A model generated the notes under the pieces. It was given only the letters and a program-made list of their open reading frames with translations, did no database searches and had not been told where the DNA came from. DNA of 45,589 nt from the NCBI GenBank assembly GCA_938005315.1, contig CALLOB010000002.1:1-45589 (forward strand), in the 5' to 3' direction. A program made the translations under genes and the position numbers. This DNA is from an uncultured Phycisphaerae bacterium. GTDB taxonomy: Bacteria; Planctomycetota; Phycisphaerae; UBA1845; PWPN01. This document shows positions 9,246-17,346 of this stretch, one piece after another (the first letter of the stretch is position 1; the number at the start of each line of letters is the position of its first letter).

Positions 9246-10379
9246 ATGACCTCCCGCCAGCGCGTGATCAGCTCCCTGGAACGCAAGGGCTTCGACCGCA
9301 TCCCGGTCAAGCACGAGGGCACCCCCGAAGTCAACACCATGCTGATGAAGCACTTCGGGCTGTCCAACATCGAACAGCTCCTCTACGTGCTGGGCGACGA
9401 TTTCCGCTACGTCGAGCCGGTCTTCGTCGGACCGCCGCGACGCACCTTCCCCGACGGCAGCGTCGAGGGGTACTGGGGCGAGCGCTACACCTACGCCGAG
9501 TACGACGGCGGCCGCTATCTGGAGGCGTCGCACCTTCCGTTCGCGGGCATCGAGGATCCGGCCGACCTGGACCGCTCGAGCTTCCCCACCGCCGACTGGT
9601 TCGACTACTCCACCATCCGCCGGCAGTGCGAGGAGCTGCACGCCCGCGGCATGACCGTCTGCTTCGGCACCGCCGGCGACCTGGACTTCATCAACGGCAT
9701 CGCCCGGGCCCGCGGCGCCGAGCAGGTGCTCATCGACCTGGCCACCGACAACCCGGTCTATCTGGAGATCATGCAGGCCCGCTTCCGGTTCTACTACGAC
9801 ATGCACGAGCGGGCCCTGCAGGCCGCCGGGGGACTGATCGACATCGTCCAGGTCGGCGAGGACTTCGGCTCCCAGCGCGGACCGCTGATCGGCATGCACA
9901 CGTTCGAGAAGCACTTCGCCCCCAAGCTCGCCGAGTACTTCGCCATGGTCCACCGCTACGGCGCCCGCTCGATGATGCACATGTGCGGCTGCGTCGAGAA
10001 GTTCCTGCCCCGGCTGATCGAGCTGGGCCTGGACATCCAGGATGTCACCCAGCCCACCACGCCGGAGATGGACATCGCCGCCCTCCAGGCCCGCTACGGC
10101 CACAAGCTGAACTTCTGCGGGTCGATGTGCGTGCAGACCACCCTGCCGTTCGGCACCGTGGCCGACGTCGAAAACGAGGTCCGCCGGCGGCTGCGGCTGT
10201 TTCCCGACGGAGGCCTGATCCTCGGGCCCACCCATGCCATCCAGGTCCGCACGCCGCTGGAGAACATCCTGGCCATGTACCGGACCGCCGGCAGCCTCGT
10301 CGAAGAGATCGACCAGGCCGTTCTGGACATCGCCGGACCGACCGCCGCCGCCCGTCCCAGTCTGTCCAGGCTTTTCTGA
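9246..10379 (+). CDS. Uroporphyrinogen decarboxylase-like (COG0407) protein, possible methyltransferase
   Basis: 377 residues of the UroD/MtaA-like TIM-barrel fold. Recognisable parts are RVISSLERKGFDRIPVKHEG at the N-terminus, GGLIDIVQVGEDFGSQRGPL, MHMCGCVEKFLPRLIELGLDI (candidate metal-binding His/Cys) and the terminal GLILGPTHAIQVRTPLENILAMY. Members of this subgroup are usually not haem-pathway HemE enzymes, which have a different N-terminus; several are corrinoid-linked methyltransferases, but the substrate here is unknown. ATG at 9246 has AAGGAG at good spacing. A homocysteine-methyltransferase-like gene lies convergent downstream, and both families handle methyl groups. Confidence 0.85.
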   Translation: MTSRQRVISSLERKGFDRIPVKHEGTPEVNTMLMKHFGLSNIEQLLYVLGDDFRYVEPVFVGPPRRTFPDGSVEGYWGERYTYAEYDGGRYLEASHLPFAGIEDPADLDRSSFPTADWFDYSTIRRQCEELHARGMTVCFGTAGDLDFINGIARARGAEQVLIDLATDNPVYLEIMQARFRFYYDMHERALQAAGGLIDIVQVGEDFGSQRGPLIGMHTFEKHFAPKLAEYFAMVHRYGARSMMHMCGCVEKFLPRLIELGLDIQDVTQPTTPEMDIAALQARYGHKLNFCGSMCVQTTLPFGTVADVENEVRRRLRLFPDGGLILGPTHAIQVRTPLENILAMYRTAGSLVEEIDQAVLDIAGPTAAARPSLSRLF

Positions 10380-10617
10380 AGGCGCGCTTCCCCGCCGGGC
10401 AATCCGCCGGTCCGTCCGGTAGGGAAAGCCTCGTCCCCCGCCGCGCAGCACATGACCGGATACGGCTTTCGGTGGCCGGCTGAGGTCTTCGTCCATCAGG
10501 CCTGGTGCGTGTCCGGCGCCGCCGGCGTCCGGTGGTTTCCGTCATCGCTGATGGCGGCGGACGGCCGGCGAAGTGTCGGGGGAATATGCGGTCCGCATGA
10601 CGGATATCGCCGGGTTT

Positions 10618-11490
10618 TCAGGCCCGGGCGTGCACCGCTGCCAAGGCGCGGATGAAATCCGGGGTCGTGCCGCAGCAGCCGCCGATGATGTTGGCCCCGG
10701 CCGCGACCAAGGCCCGGGAGTGCTCGGCGAACTCCTCGGGGGACATGCGGTAGACGATGCGCGTGCCGTCGATCTCCGGCAGACCGGCGTTGGCCTTGAC
10801 CCAGATGGGCCTGTCGGTGACCGCACGCATCAGCGCCGCCACCTTGACGTAGTGTTCGATGCCCAGGCCGCAGTTGCAGCCGACCATGTCCGCCCCGGCC
10901 GCCACCAGGCCGTCGACCGCCTGCTCGGGCGTGACGCCCATGTTCGTGCGGGTCTTTTCGCGACCGGAATCGAAGGTCATGCATCCGACCACCGGCAGCC
11001 CGGTGGTCCTGGCCGCCCGGACGGCCGCCACCGCCTCGGCCAGCTCGGTCATCGTCTCGACGACGATAGCGTCGGCCCCGCCCTCGGCCAGGGCCGCGGC
11101 CTGCTCGCTGAAGGCTTCGAACAGCGACTCGGCGGTGACCTCGCCGGTCAGGATCATCTTGCCGCTGGGTCCCATGGAGGCGAAGACCAGGGCCTTGCCG
11201 CCGGCCGCCTCCCGGCTGATCCGCACGCCGGCGACGTTGAACTCGGCCACCCGGCCTTCCATGTGGTGGCGGGCCAGGATGAAGCGGTTGGCCCCGAAGG
11301 TATTGGTCAGGATGATCCGCGACCCGGCCTGAACATAGGACTGGGCCACCTGTCGCACCAGCTCGGGGTGGGAGATGTTCCACTCCTCGCAGCACGCCCC
11401 GGCCGGCCGGCCGAGCTTGTCCAGTTCCGTGCCCCAGGCCCCGTCGCAGATCGTGACCTTGCCGACGAAATCCGCCGCGTTGATCGCCAT
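10618..11490 (-). CDS. Stand-alone homocysteine S-methyltransferase family protein
   Basis: 290 residues corresponding to the zinc-dependent Hcy-binding domain (BHMT/MetH N-terminal type). The order is ICDGAWGTELDKLG, ILTNTFGANRFIL, VETMTELAEAVAA, VGCMTFDSG, GADMVGCNCG and the zinc site GGCCGTTPDFIRAL. Such enzymes move a methyl group from a donor (betaine, S-methylmethionine or a corrinoid protein) to homocysteine or a related thiol. Donor and thiol are unknown here. The ATG at 11490 is preferred over upstream codons because GAGGTG precedes it by five bases. A complete metH is also in the window, so this is a second, shorter version. Confidence 0.9.
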   Translation of the reverse strand: MAINAADFVGKVTICDGAWGTELDKLGRPAGACCEEWNISHPELVRQVAQSYVQAGSRIILTNTFGANRFILARHHMEGRVAEFNVAGVRISREAAGGKALVFASMGPSGKMILTGEVTAESLFEAFSEQAAALAEGGADAIVVETMTELAEAVAAVRAARTTGLPVVGCMTFDSGREKTRTNMGVTPEQAVDGLVAAGADMVGCNCGLGIEHYVKVAALMRAVTDRPIWVKANAGLPEIDGTRIVYRMSPEEFAEHSRALVAAGANIIGGCCGTTPDFIRALAAVHARA

Positions 11491-11682
11491 GCCCGCACCT
11501 CGCTCTCCCGGCAACGCCCCCGCACCCGCTGACGCATTCTAACCGGGCGCGGCCGTCGGGCACGAATCGACCCAAGCGGTCTCCCCGCTCCCGGAGGAGT
11601 TCCGGCGGGCGGCCTCGGCCCGGTACGGATATCCACGCCCGGCCCCCGCGGCCCGACCGATCGCGGCGGCAAGGCCCGGACT

Positions 11683-11710
11683 TTGCCGCCGCCGCCGGCG
11701 CGGCTAGAGT
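11683..11710 (+). promoter_or_regulatory. Possible promoter of thyX
   Basis: TTGCCG (11683-11688) and TAGAGT (11705-11710) are separated by 16 bases, about 60 bases upstream of the thyX start. Each hexamer matches the sigma-70 consensus at four of six positions. Weak support in such GC-rich DNA. Confidence 0.3.
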
Positions 11711-11772
11711 GTCGCCGGCCGGAGGGCGGCCGGGATGGAACACGGCGCCCCGGGCCGCGCGAGGACATCGGC

Positions 11773-12549
11773 GTGAACATCATCCGCGAACCGAAGGTGT
11801 ATTTCCTCGGCCGACAGGACATCGACGCCGGCGAACTGGATCGCTTCCTGGCCGACCACGACGTGTCGGCCTGGACCACCGACACCGAGGTGGCCGGCGA
11901 GAAGCTCTGCGAGGTCGCCGGGCGGGTCTGCTACATGAGCTTCGCCCGGCCCCGCCCCGGCGGCAACGCCGTCTACCTGCGCCACATCCTGGAGGTCGGG
12001 CACGGCAGCGTCCTGGAGCACGCGGTGTTCAGCTTCATCATCACCGGCGTGTCCCGGAGCTTCACCCATGAGCTGGTCCGCCACCGCGCCGGGTTCGGCT
12101 ACTCGCAGCTCTCGCAGCGCTACGTCGATGAGTCGCAGGCCGGCTTCGTGGAACCCGCCTGCATCGCCGCCGATCCCGAGCTTCACGCCGTCTGGACGCA
12201 GGCCGTCGAGTCCTGCCGCGCGGCCTACGCCCGGCTGGTCGAGGGCCTGGCGGCGCGTTTCGCGCACCTGCCCGACCCGACCGCCCGGCGGAAGATGGCC
12301 CGCCAGGCCGCGCGCTCGGTGCTCCCCAACGCCACCGAGACGAAGATCTTCGTCACCGCCAACGCCCGGGCCTGGCGGCACTTCATCGAACTGCGCTGCA
12401 GCGAGCACGCCGAGGTGGAAATCCGCAAGGTCGCCGCCGCCATCCTGGCCCGCCTGCAGCGCGAGGCTCCGAATCTCTTCGGGGACTATGCGTGGGTGGA
12501 TCTGCCCGACGGCACGCGGGCCGCCGCCACGCCGCATCGGAAGGTCTGA
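11773..12549 (+). CDS. thyX: Flavin-dependent thymidylate synthase
   Basis: Makes dTMP from dUMP with methylenetetrahydrofolate and FAD. The 258-residue protein has the ThyX core: LRHILEVGHGSVLEHAVFSF, RSFTHELVRHRAG, SQLSQRYVDE, LPNATETKIFVTANARAWRHFIELR and the end of the substrate site around SEHAEVEIRKVA. The signature segment runs RHR-AGFGYSQL-S, with eight rather than the usual seven residues between RHR (103-105) and the Ser. The GTG at 11773 is chosen because the conserved region begins just after it and GAGG lies upstream. It is divergent from the homocysteine methyltransferase gene; both use folate or one-carbon chemistry, but no operon is shared. Confidence 0.95.
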   Translation: MNIIREPKVYFLGRQDIDAGELDRFLADHDVSAWTTDTEVAGEKLCEVAGRVCYMSFARPRPGGNAVYLRHILEVGHGSVLEHAVFSFIITGVSRSFTHELVRHRAGFGYSQLSQRYVDESQAGFVEPACIAADPELHAVWTQAVESCRAAYARLVEGLAARFAHLPDPTARRKMARQAARSVLPNATETKIFVTANARAWRHFIELRCSEHAEVEIRKVAAAILARLQREAPNLFGDYAWVDLPDGTRAAATPHRKV

Positions 12550-12605
12550 GGGCGGCGCCCCGGCCGGCAACCCCCGCGCCCGCCGGCCGCGGCTCCGGGG
12601 GAAGC

Positions 12606-13634
12606 TCAGGCCGTCAGCCAGGCGGCCAGCAGATCGACCGCGGCCTGGAGGTCCTTGCGGTGCACGGTTTCGCAGACCGTGTGCACGTAGCGGGTGGGCA
12701 CCGAGAGCGTCATGGCCTTTCGGCCGAGGCCGGTCCGCTGGACCATGGCCGCGTCGGTCGAGCCCAGAGGCAGCACCTCGAGTTGGTAGGGAATCTTGCG
12801 CCGCCCGGCCAGGGCGATGAACTCGTCCAGCAGGCCGCGGTCGCTGATCGAGCCGCCGTCCATGACCTTCAGGGCCACGCCCGCGCCCAGACGGGTGATC
12901 GATTCGGCGGCGTCGATGCCCGGCGTGTCGCAGGCCAGCGTGGTGTCCACCGCGATGCCGATCGCCGGATCGATGCCGAACACGCCCGGCCCGGCGCCGC
13001 GCAGCCCGACCTCCTCCTGGACGGTGGCCAGATAGTAGATCTCATAACTGCTGCGCGAGCCGGCCTTGCGGATGGCGTTGATCGCCACCCAGCTGGCCAC
13101 GCGGTTGTCCATGGCCTTGCCGGTGCAGACGTCGCCGACGACCTCCATCGGCTGAACCAGAGTCACCGGGTCGCCCACCCGGACAAGCTTCTCGACCTCT
13201 TTCTTCTCCAGGAACAGGTCGACGAAGAACTCGTTGATCGTCGGGATCTTCTTCTTCTCCTCCTCGGTGGCCACGTGAATCGGCCGGCCGACGGGATTGA
13301 GCACGCCGAGGAGGTCCTTGCGTCCCTGCACCAGTACCCGCCGGGCGAACAGGTTGCGGGGGTCGAATCCGCCGACGTTCTGCACCCGCAGACGCCCCTG
13401 GTCGTCGATGTGCCGCACGTAGAAGCCGATCTCGTCGATGTGGCAGGCGATCGCGACCTTCACCGGCGTCCGGCCGCCGCGCCGGCCGGCCTTCCTGCGG
13501 CAGATCAGGTTGCCCATCGGGTCGGTGCGGACCTCGTCGAACAGGCCGCGCACCTCGCGGGCGATGAGCTCGCGAACGCGCTCCTCCCGCCCCGGCACGC
13601 CGGGGGTCTCGCACAGCCGCTTCAACAGCTTCAT
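12606..13634 (-). CDS. M42 family aminopeptidase (FrvX/glutamyl aminopeptidase-like)
   Basis: 342-residue cytosolic di-metal aminopeptidase, typically forming dodecameric shells that trim peptides. Visible metal and catalytic residues are H65 and D67 (ACHIDEIGF), D176 (GKAMDNR), the Glu pair 207-208 (VQEEVGLRGA), D230 (AVDTT) and H318 (PTRYVHT). GSTDAA near 292 is also typical. A short Lys/Glu-rich segment EEEKKKIPTINEFFVDLF lies in the dimerisation domain region. The gene starts seven bases after the ilvE stop, so the two are almost certainly co-transcribed; no functional link is evident beyond amino-acid metabolism. Confidence 0.93.
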   Translation of the reverse strand: MKLLKRLCETPGVPGREERVRELIAREVRGLFDEVRTDPMGNLICRRKAGRRGGRTPVKVAIACHIDEIGFYVRHIDDQGRLRVQNVGGFDPRNLFARRVLVQGRKDLLGVLNPVGRPIHVATEEEKKKIPTINEFFVDLFLEKKEVEKLVRVGDPVTLVQPMEVVGDVCTGKAMDNRVASWVAINAIRKAGSRSSYEIYYLATVQEEVGLRGAGPGVFGIDPAIGIAVDTTLACDTPGIDAAESITRLGAGVALKVMDGGSISDRGLLDEFIALAGRRKIPYQLEVLPLGSTDAAMVQRTGLGRKAMTLSVPTRYVHTVCETVHRKDLQAAVDLLAAWLTA

Positions 13635-13641
13635 GGCGGGC

Positions 13642-14541
13642 CTACTGCTCCTGCTTGACCAGCTCCCGGAAATCCCGCATCAGCTGCGCGGTGACCGCTC
13701 CGGGCCGCCCGTCGCCGATCGGCCGGCCGTCGATCTTCGTGACCGGAATCACCTCCGCCGCGGTTCCGGTCAGGAAGCACTCGTCGGCGACGTAGAGGTC
13801 GCTGCGCGTCAGGTCCATCTCCCGAACGCAGACCTGTCGCCGGCGCAGCAGCTCGATCGCCGCGTTGCGGGTGATGCCTTCGAGAATGCCCGCATGGATC
13901 GGGGGCGTCTGCACCGTCCCGTCGCGGACCAGAAAGATGTTGTCGCCGGTGCACTCCGAGACGAAGCCCATGTGGTTGTACATGATCGCTTCGAGCACTC
14001 CGGCGTCGCCGGCCTCGATCTTGGCCAGGATGTTGTTCAGGTAGTTGAGGCTCTTGATCCGCGGCGACAGGGCGTTGGGGTGATTGCGCATCACCGAGGC
14101 GCTGACCACCTCCAGACCCTTCTCATAGAGCTCACGGGGATACAGCTCGATCTGATCGGCGATGATGAACACCGACGGGTTGGCGGTCCGCGCCGGCGTC
14201 AGCCCCAGGTAGCCCACGCCGCGGGTCACGACCAGCCGGATGTAGCCGTCCCCCACGCCGTTGGCCTGCATGGCCTCGCCGATCGCGGCGACGAACTCCC
14301 CGCGGGTCATGGGCAGCTCGAGGCGGATCGCCCGGGCCCCGTCCTCCAGGCGCTTGAGATGCCGGTCCAGACGGAAGACCCGCCCGCCGTAGGCCCGCAG
14401 CCCCTCGAAGACCCCGTCGCCGTAGAGCAGCCCGTGGTCGAAGACATTGATCGCGGCCTGGGCCACCGGCACCAGCCGGCCGTTGAGCCAGACCTTCAGG
14501 TCCTGCCGGGGGGCCCAGGGGTTCGGATGATCGAAGCGCAT
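13642..14541 (-). CDS. ilvE: Branched-chain amino acid aminotransferase
   Basis: Class IV PLP aminotransferase of 299 residues that interconverts Leu, Ile and Val with their 2-oxo acids. It begins VWLNGRLVPVAQAAINVFDHGLLYGDGVFEG, the usual IlvE start, and has the PLP Lys at about 163 in RIKSLNYLNNIL. YNHMGFVSECTGDNIFLV and the C-terminal DECFLTGTAAEVIPV follow. The SLNYLNN segment after the Lys favours IlvE over PabC or D-amino-acid transaminase. It lies 48 bases after the ABC ATPase gene and immediately before the M42 peptidase. No other branched-chain genes are in the window. Confidence 0.93.
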   Translation of the reverse strand: MRFDHPNPWAPRQDLKVWLNGRLVPVAQAAINVFDHGLLYGDGVFEGLRAYGGRVFRLDRHLKRLEDGARAIRLELPMTRGEFVAAIGEAMQANGVGDGYIRLVVTRGVGYLGLTPARTANPSVFIIADQIELYPRELYEKGLEVVSASVMRNHPNALSPRIKSLNYLNNILAKIEAGDAGVLEAIMYNHMGFVSECTGDNIFLVRDGTVQTPPIHAGILEGITRNAAIELLRRRQVCVREMDLTRSDLYVADECFLTGTAAEVIPVTKIDGRPIGDGRPGAVTAQLMRDFRELVKQEQ

Positions 14542-14589
14542 GGTTCAATGGTCCCTACGCAGGCCGGACGGAATCGCGGCTCCGGCCGC

Positions 14590-15291
14590 TCATCCCCGGC
14601 CGCTTTTGATCCTGCCGTCTTCCAGGGTGACGATCCGATGGGCACAGGCCGCCACCTGCGGGTCGTGCGTCACCATCGCGATCGTCTGGCCTTGCCGGTT
14701 CAACGTCCCCAGCACCCCCATGATCTCCCGGCCGGTGGCGGAATCCAGATTACCCGTGGGTTCGTCCGCGAGCAAGACGCGCGGCCGGTTGGCCAGCGCC
14801 CGGGCGATGGCCACGCGCTGGCGCTCGCCGCCGGACAGCTCGTTGGGCTTGTGCCGCAGGCGGTGCGACAGCCCCACCTGCTCCAGCACCCGGCACGCAT
14901 CCCGCCGATGCTCCGACCGCGCCCGGATCCAGCCGGCCACCGACCGGCGCACCATGCACGGCACCAGCACGTTCTCCAGCACGTCCAGCTCCGGCAGCAG
15001 GTGGTAGAACTGGAACACGAAGCCGAAGGTCGCGTTGCGCAGCACGTCGCGCCGCGATGCCGGACCGGCGAACAGGTCCTGCCCCTCGAAACGCACCGTG
15101 CCCCGGTCGGGCACGTCCAGGGCCCCGAGGATGTGCAGCAGCGTGCTCTTGCCGCTGCCGGAAGCCCCCATGATGGCCACGAACTCGCCGCAGGCGATCG
15201 AGATCGACACGCCGCGCAGCACTGGCAGCGAGACCCGGCCGAGCTGGTAGCTCTTGTGCACGCCGGCGGCCTGGAGGATGACGTCGCTCAT
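14590..15291 (-). CDS. lolD: ABC transporter ATP-binding protein, LolD-like
   Basis: 233-residue ATPase of the MacB/LolD type that powers an outer-membrane lipoprotein release system or a related exporter. It carries Walker A GASGSGKST, a Q-loop in FQFYHLLPELDVLENV, the signature LSGGERQRVAIARAL, Walker B VLLADEPTGNLDS and the switch His in MVTHDP. It starts at the ATG at 15291 with GAGG upstream; a longer frame upstream has no conserved residues. The permease gene lies 50 bases upstream on the same strand, and the pairing supports a Lol-type assignment, although MacB-like or cell-division exporters share this ATPase type. Confidence 0.88.
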   Translation of the reverse strand: MSDVILQAAGVHKSYQLGRVSLPVLRGVSISIACGEFVAIMGASGSGKSTLLHILGALDVPDRGTVRFEGQDLFAGPASRRDVLRNATFGFVFQFYHLLPELDVLENVLVPCMVRRSVAGWIRARSEHRRDACRVLEQVGLSHRLRHKPNELSGGERQRVAIARALANRPRVLLADEPTGNLDSATGREIMGVLGTLNRQGQTIAMVTHDPQVAACAHRIVTLEDGRIKSGRG

Positions 15292-15341
15292 GGATGATCG
15301 CCTCGTCAGGCGCGCCCGGCGCGCCGATGGCCCGCCTCCCG

Positions 15342-16931
15342 TCACTCGTACCGCAGGGCTTCCACCGGCCAGACGCGGGCGGCGCGGCGCGCGGCCACCA
15401 GGGAGCCGGCGATCGACGCCAGCACCGCCACGACGTAGATGACCCCGGCGTCCCAGGCCTGCACGGTGTTGGGAATCCGGTCGAAGGCGTAAACCTCCGC
15501 GTTCCAGACCTCCAGCCGCGGATCCAGCCAGCGCAGGAAGTCCTGGAACTCGTTGATCCGCCAGACGAAGGCCGTGCCCAGGGCCGTGCCCAGCGCCCCC
15601 CCGATCACGCCCACGGCGGCCCCGTAGGCGATGAAGATCTGGGCGACGCCCAGCGAGGTCGCCCCGACGCTGCGGATGATGCCGATGTCGCGGGTCTTCT
15701 GCTGCACGATCATGTGGAAGATCACGCCCACCAGGAAGACCGCCACCACGCTGATCACCCCGAACAGCGTGGTCACCAGCACCTTCTCCTTCTCCACCGC
15801 CCCGATGAACTTGGCCTGCTTCTCCTCCCAGGTCAGGATCATCACGCGGCGGATCAGCTCCGGCGTCCGCAGGCCCTCGATGCGGCTCACGTAGAACTCC
15901 TGCCAGCGCTGCACCAGCAGGTCGCGGGTCTGTCGCGGGTCGACTCCCGGACGCAGCTTGATCTGCACCTGCGTGGTCCGCGGCGGAATCGTGCCTCCCC
16001 CGGCCTTCTCGCTGAGCCGCTGCTCGTCCATCTCCAGCACGTCCTGCAGCAGGTCGAAGTCCACGTACACGCTCATCGAGTCGATGTCGTACACCCCCGT
16101 GCGGCAGTCATCGACGTAGCGGAACAGCTTGCTGGGCATGCCCGACCCGGTCTCCAGCGGCTTGCCGGTGTCGGTGAAGGGCACGAAGGTCAACGTTACC
16201 GGATAACCCCGCCAGTAATAGCGCGTGAAGCTGCCGTCCGGCTCGCGACGGGCGCACAGGTCGGTGCCGATGATCGCCCCCGGAAGCTCCCGACCATACC
16301 AGCCCGGGGCCATCGGCCCGCCGGACTCCTCCGCCGGAACCGGGGCATAGTAGCCCGGGCGCCCGTAGCGCAGGCTCTCCTCGATCGGGGCCTTGGCCAC
16401 CTGTGCCGGACTCGCCGAACTGCGCCACCGCTGCCAGGCCGACTCCAGATCCTCCGGCAGCGCCGGCCGCCCGGCCTCGTCGAAACCCACGCACGGCATC
16501 CGTACCGGCCCCAGCGTCGTCGTGCCAGGGTAGTAGGTCTCGTAGAACAGCCCCTTGCCGAACTCGTTGACCCGCATGGTCTCGGCCAGCCGGATGCCCA
16601 CGATCTGCGCCGGCTTGGTGATCTGGTCGGTCGGGAAACGGATCACGCCGTAGCTGATGATCACCGGCGTGGCTTCCTCGATCCGATCGGGCAGCTCGGC
16701 CTTCATCAGGTCGATGAACTCCTGGTAGAAGGGAAAGCCCTGCAGCGAGGCGTTCTCCATGATCAGGTCGCCCAGCATCCCCCGCGACCGGTCGCGCACC
16801 ATCTGCAGGAAGCCGCCCATGACGCTGACCACGATCAGCACCATGGCCGTGCACAGACACACCGCCGCCACCGCGAAAAACGCGATCCGCCGCTTGCGCA
16901 GGTAACGAAGACAGAGGAAAAGCTTGTACAC
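15342..16931 (-). CDS. ABC transporter permease, LolC/LolE-like (FtsX family)
   Basis: 529 residues with the FtsX-family layout: one membrane helix near residues 16-40 (FFAVAAVCLCTAMVLIVVSVM), a large periplasmic domain of about 350 residues, then three helices in the last 140 residues (TTLFGVISVVAVFLVGVIFHMIV, IFIAYGAAVGVIGGALGTALG, VIYVVAVLASIAGSLVAARRAA). It ends with the typical ARRAARVWPVEALRYE. QQKTRDIGIIRSVGA is a LolC/E hallmark. The periplasmic domain is longer than in E. coli LolC (whole protein ~400 residues). The start codon is GTG at 16931, with GAGG close upstream. It probably works with the ATPase gene downstream to move lipoproteins or lipids. Confidence 0.87.
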   Translation of the reverse strand: MYKLFLCLRYLRKRRIAFFAVAAVCLCTAMVLIVVSVMGGFLQMVRDRSRGMLGDLIMENASLQGFPFYQEFIDLMKAELPDRIEEATPVIISYGVIRFPTDQITKPAQIVGIRLAETMRVNEFGKGLFYETYYPGTTTLGPVRMPCVGFDEAGRPALPEDLESAWQRWRSSASPAQVAKAPIEESLRYGRPGYYAPVPAEESGGPMAPGWYGRELPGAIIGTDLCARREPDGSFTRYYWRGYPVTLTFVPFTDTGKPLETGSGMPSKLFRYVDDCRTGVYDIDSMSVYVDFDLLQDVLEMDEQRLSEKAGGGTIPPRTTQVQIKLRPGVDPRQTRDLLVQRWQEFYVSRIEGLRTPELIRRVMILTWEEKQAKFIGAVEKEKVLVTTLFGVISVVAVFLVGVIFHMIVQQKTRDIGIIRSVGATSLGVAQIFIAYGAAVGVIGGALGTALGTAFVWRINEFQDFLRWLDPRLEVWNAEVYAFDRIPNTVQAWDAGVIYVVAVLASIAGSLVAARRAARVWPVEALRYE

Positions 16932-17051
16932 GCCGCCTCGCGCAACCCCCTGGTGCCGGTCCCGGCACGCGCCGGACGCCGCCGGTGAGCCGCAGGGCCG
17001 GAGGCCAGCTTACCCGCCGCCCCGGCACGTTCAAGAAGCCGCGCGGAAAAG

Positions 17052-17249
17052 TCAGAACCCGCCGAAGCCGAACATGCTGGTCTTCAGATCGAGGACCTCG
17101 GTCACCAGGTTGCGGATGAAGGCGGAGGCGATGCTGGTGGTCAGTTCGGCGGCCGACTGGGCGCAGGCGACCTGGCAGAGAGAGCCCCCGGCCAGCACGG
17201 TTGACAATGCCGCCCAACGCACGATGCGGCTGAACGAAAGCCTGCTCAA
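17052..17249 (-). CDS. Small exported protein, 65 residues, unknown function
   Basis: Minus-strand frame of 65 residues: a basic start (SRLSFSRIVRWA), a hydrophobic core (ALSTVLAGGSLCQVACAQSA) with a plausible signal-peptidase site after AQS or ACA, then ELTTSIASAFIRNLVTEVLDLKTS and a Gly/Phe end (MFGFGGF). TTG at 17249 has GGAG seven bases upstream, which is the main reason for accepting it; the frame is open further up, but there it overlaps the SH3b gene. It lies between the SH3b gene and the Lol-type permease on one strand. I do not recognise the family; the pattern looks like a genuine secreted peptide or small lipoprotein-like protein. Confidence 0.5.
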   Translation of the reverse strand: MSRLSFSRIVRWAALSTVLAGGSLCQVACAQSAAELTTSIASAFIRNLVTEVLDLKTSMFGFGGF

Positions 17250-17346
17250 GATACCTCTCCGGGCTCGCGCCCTCACCGGGACACGGCCGTCGACCGTCCC
17301 GCATCCCGCAATATACCCCGTCGGCCGATTCCGGCCCGCCACGGCC

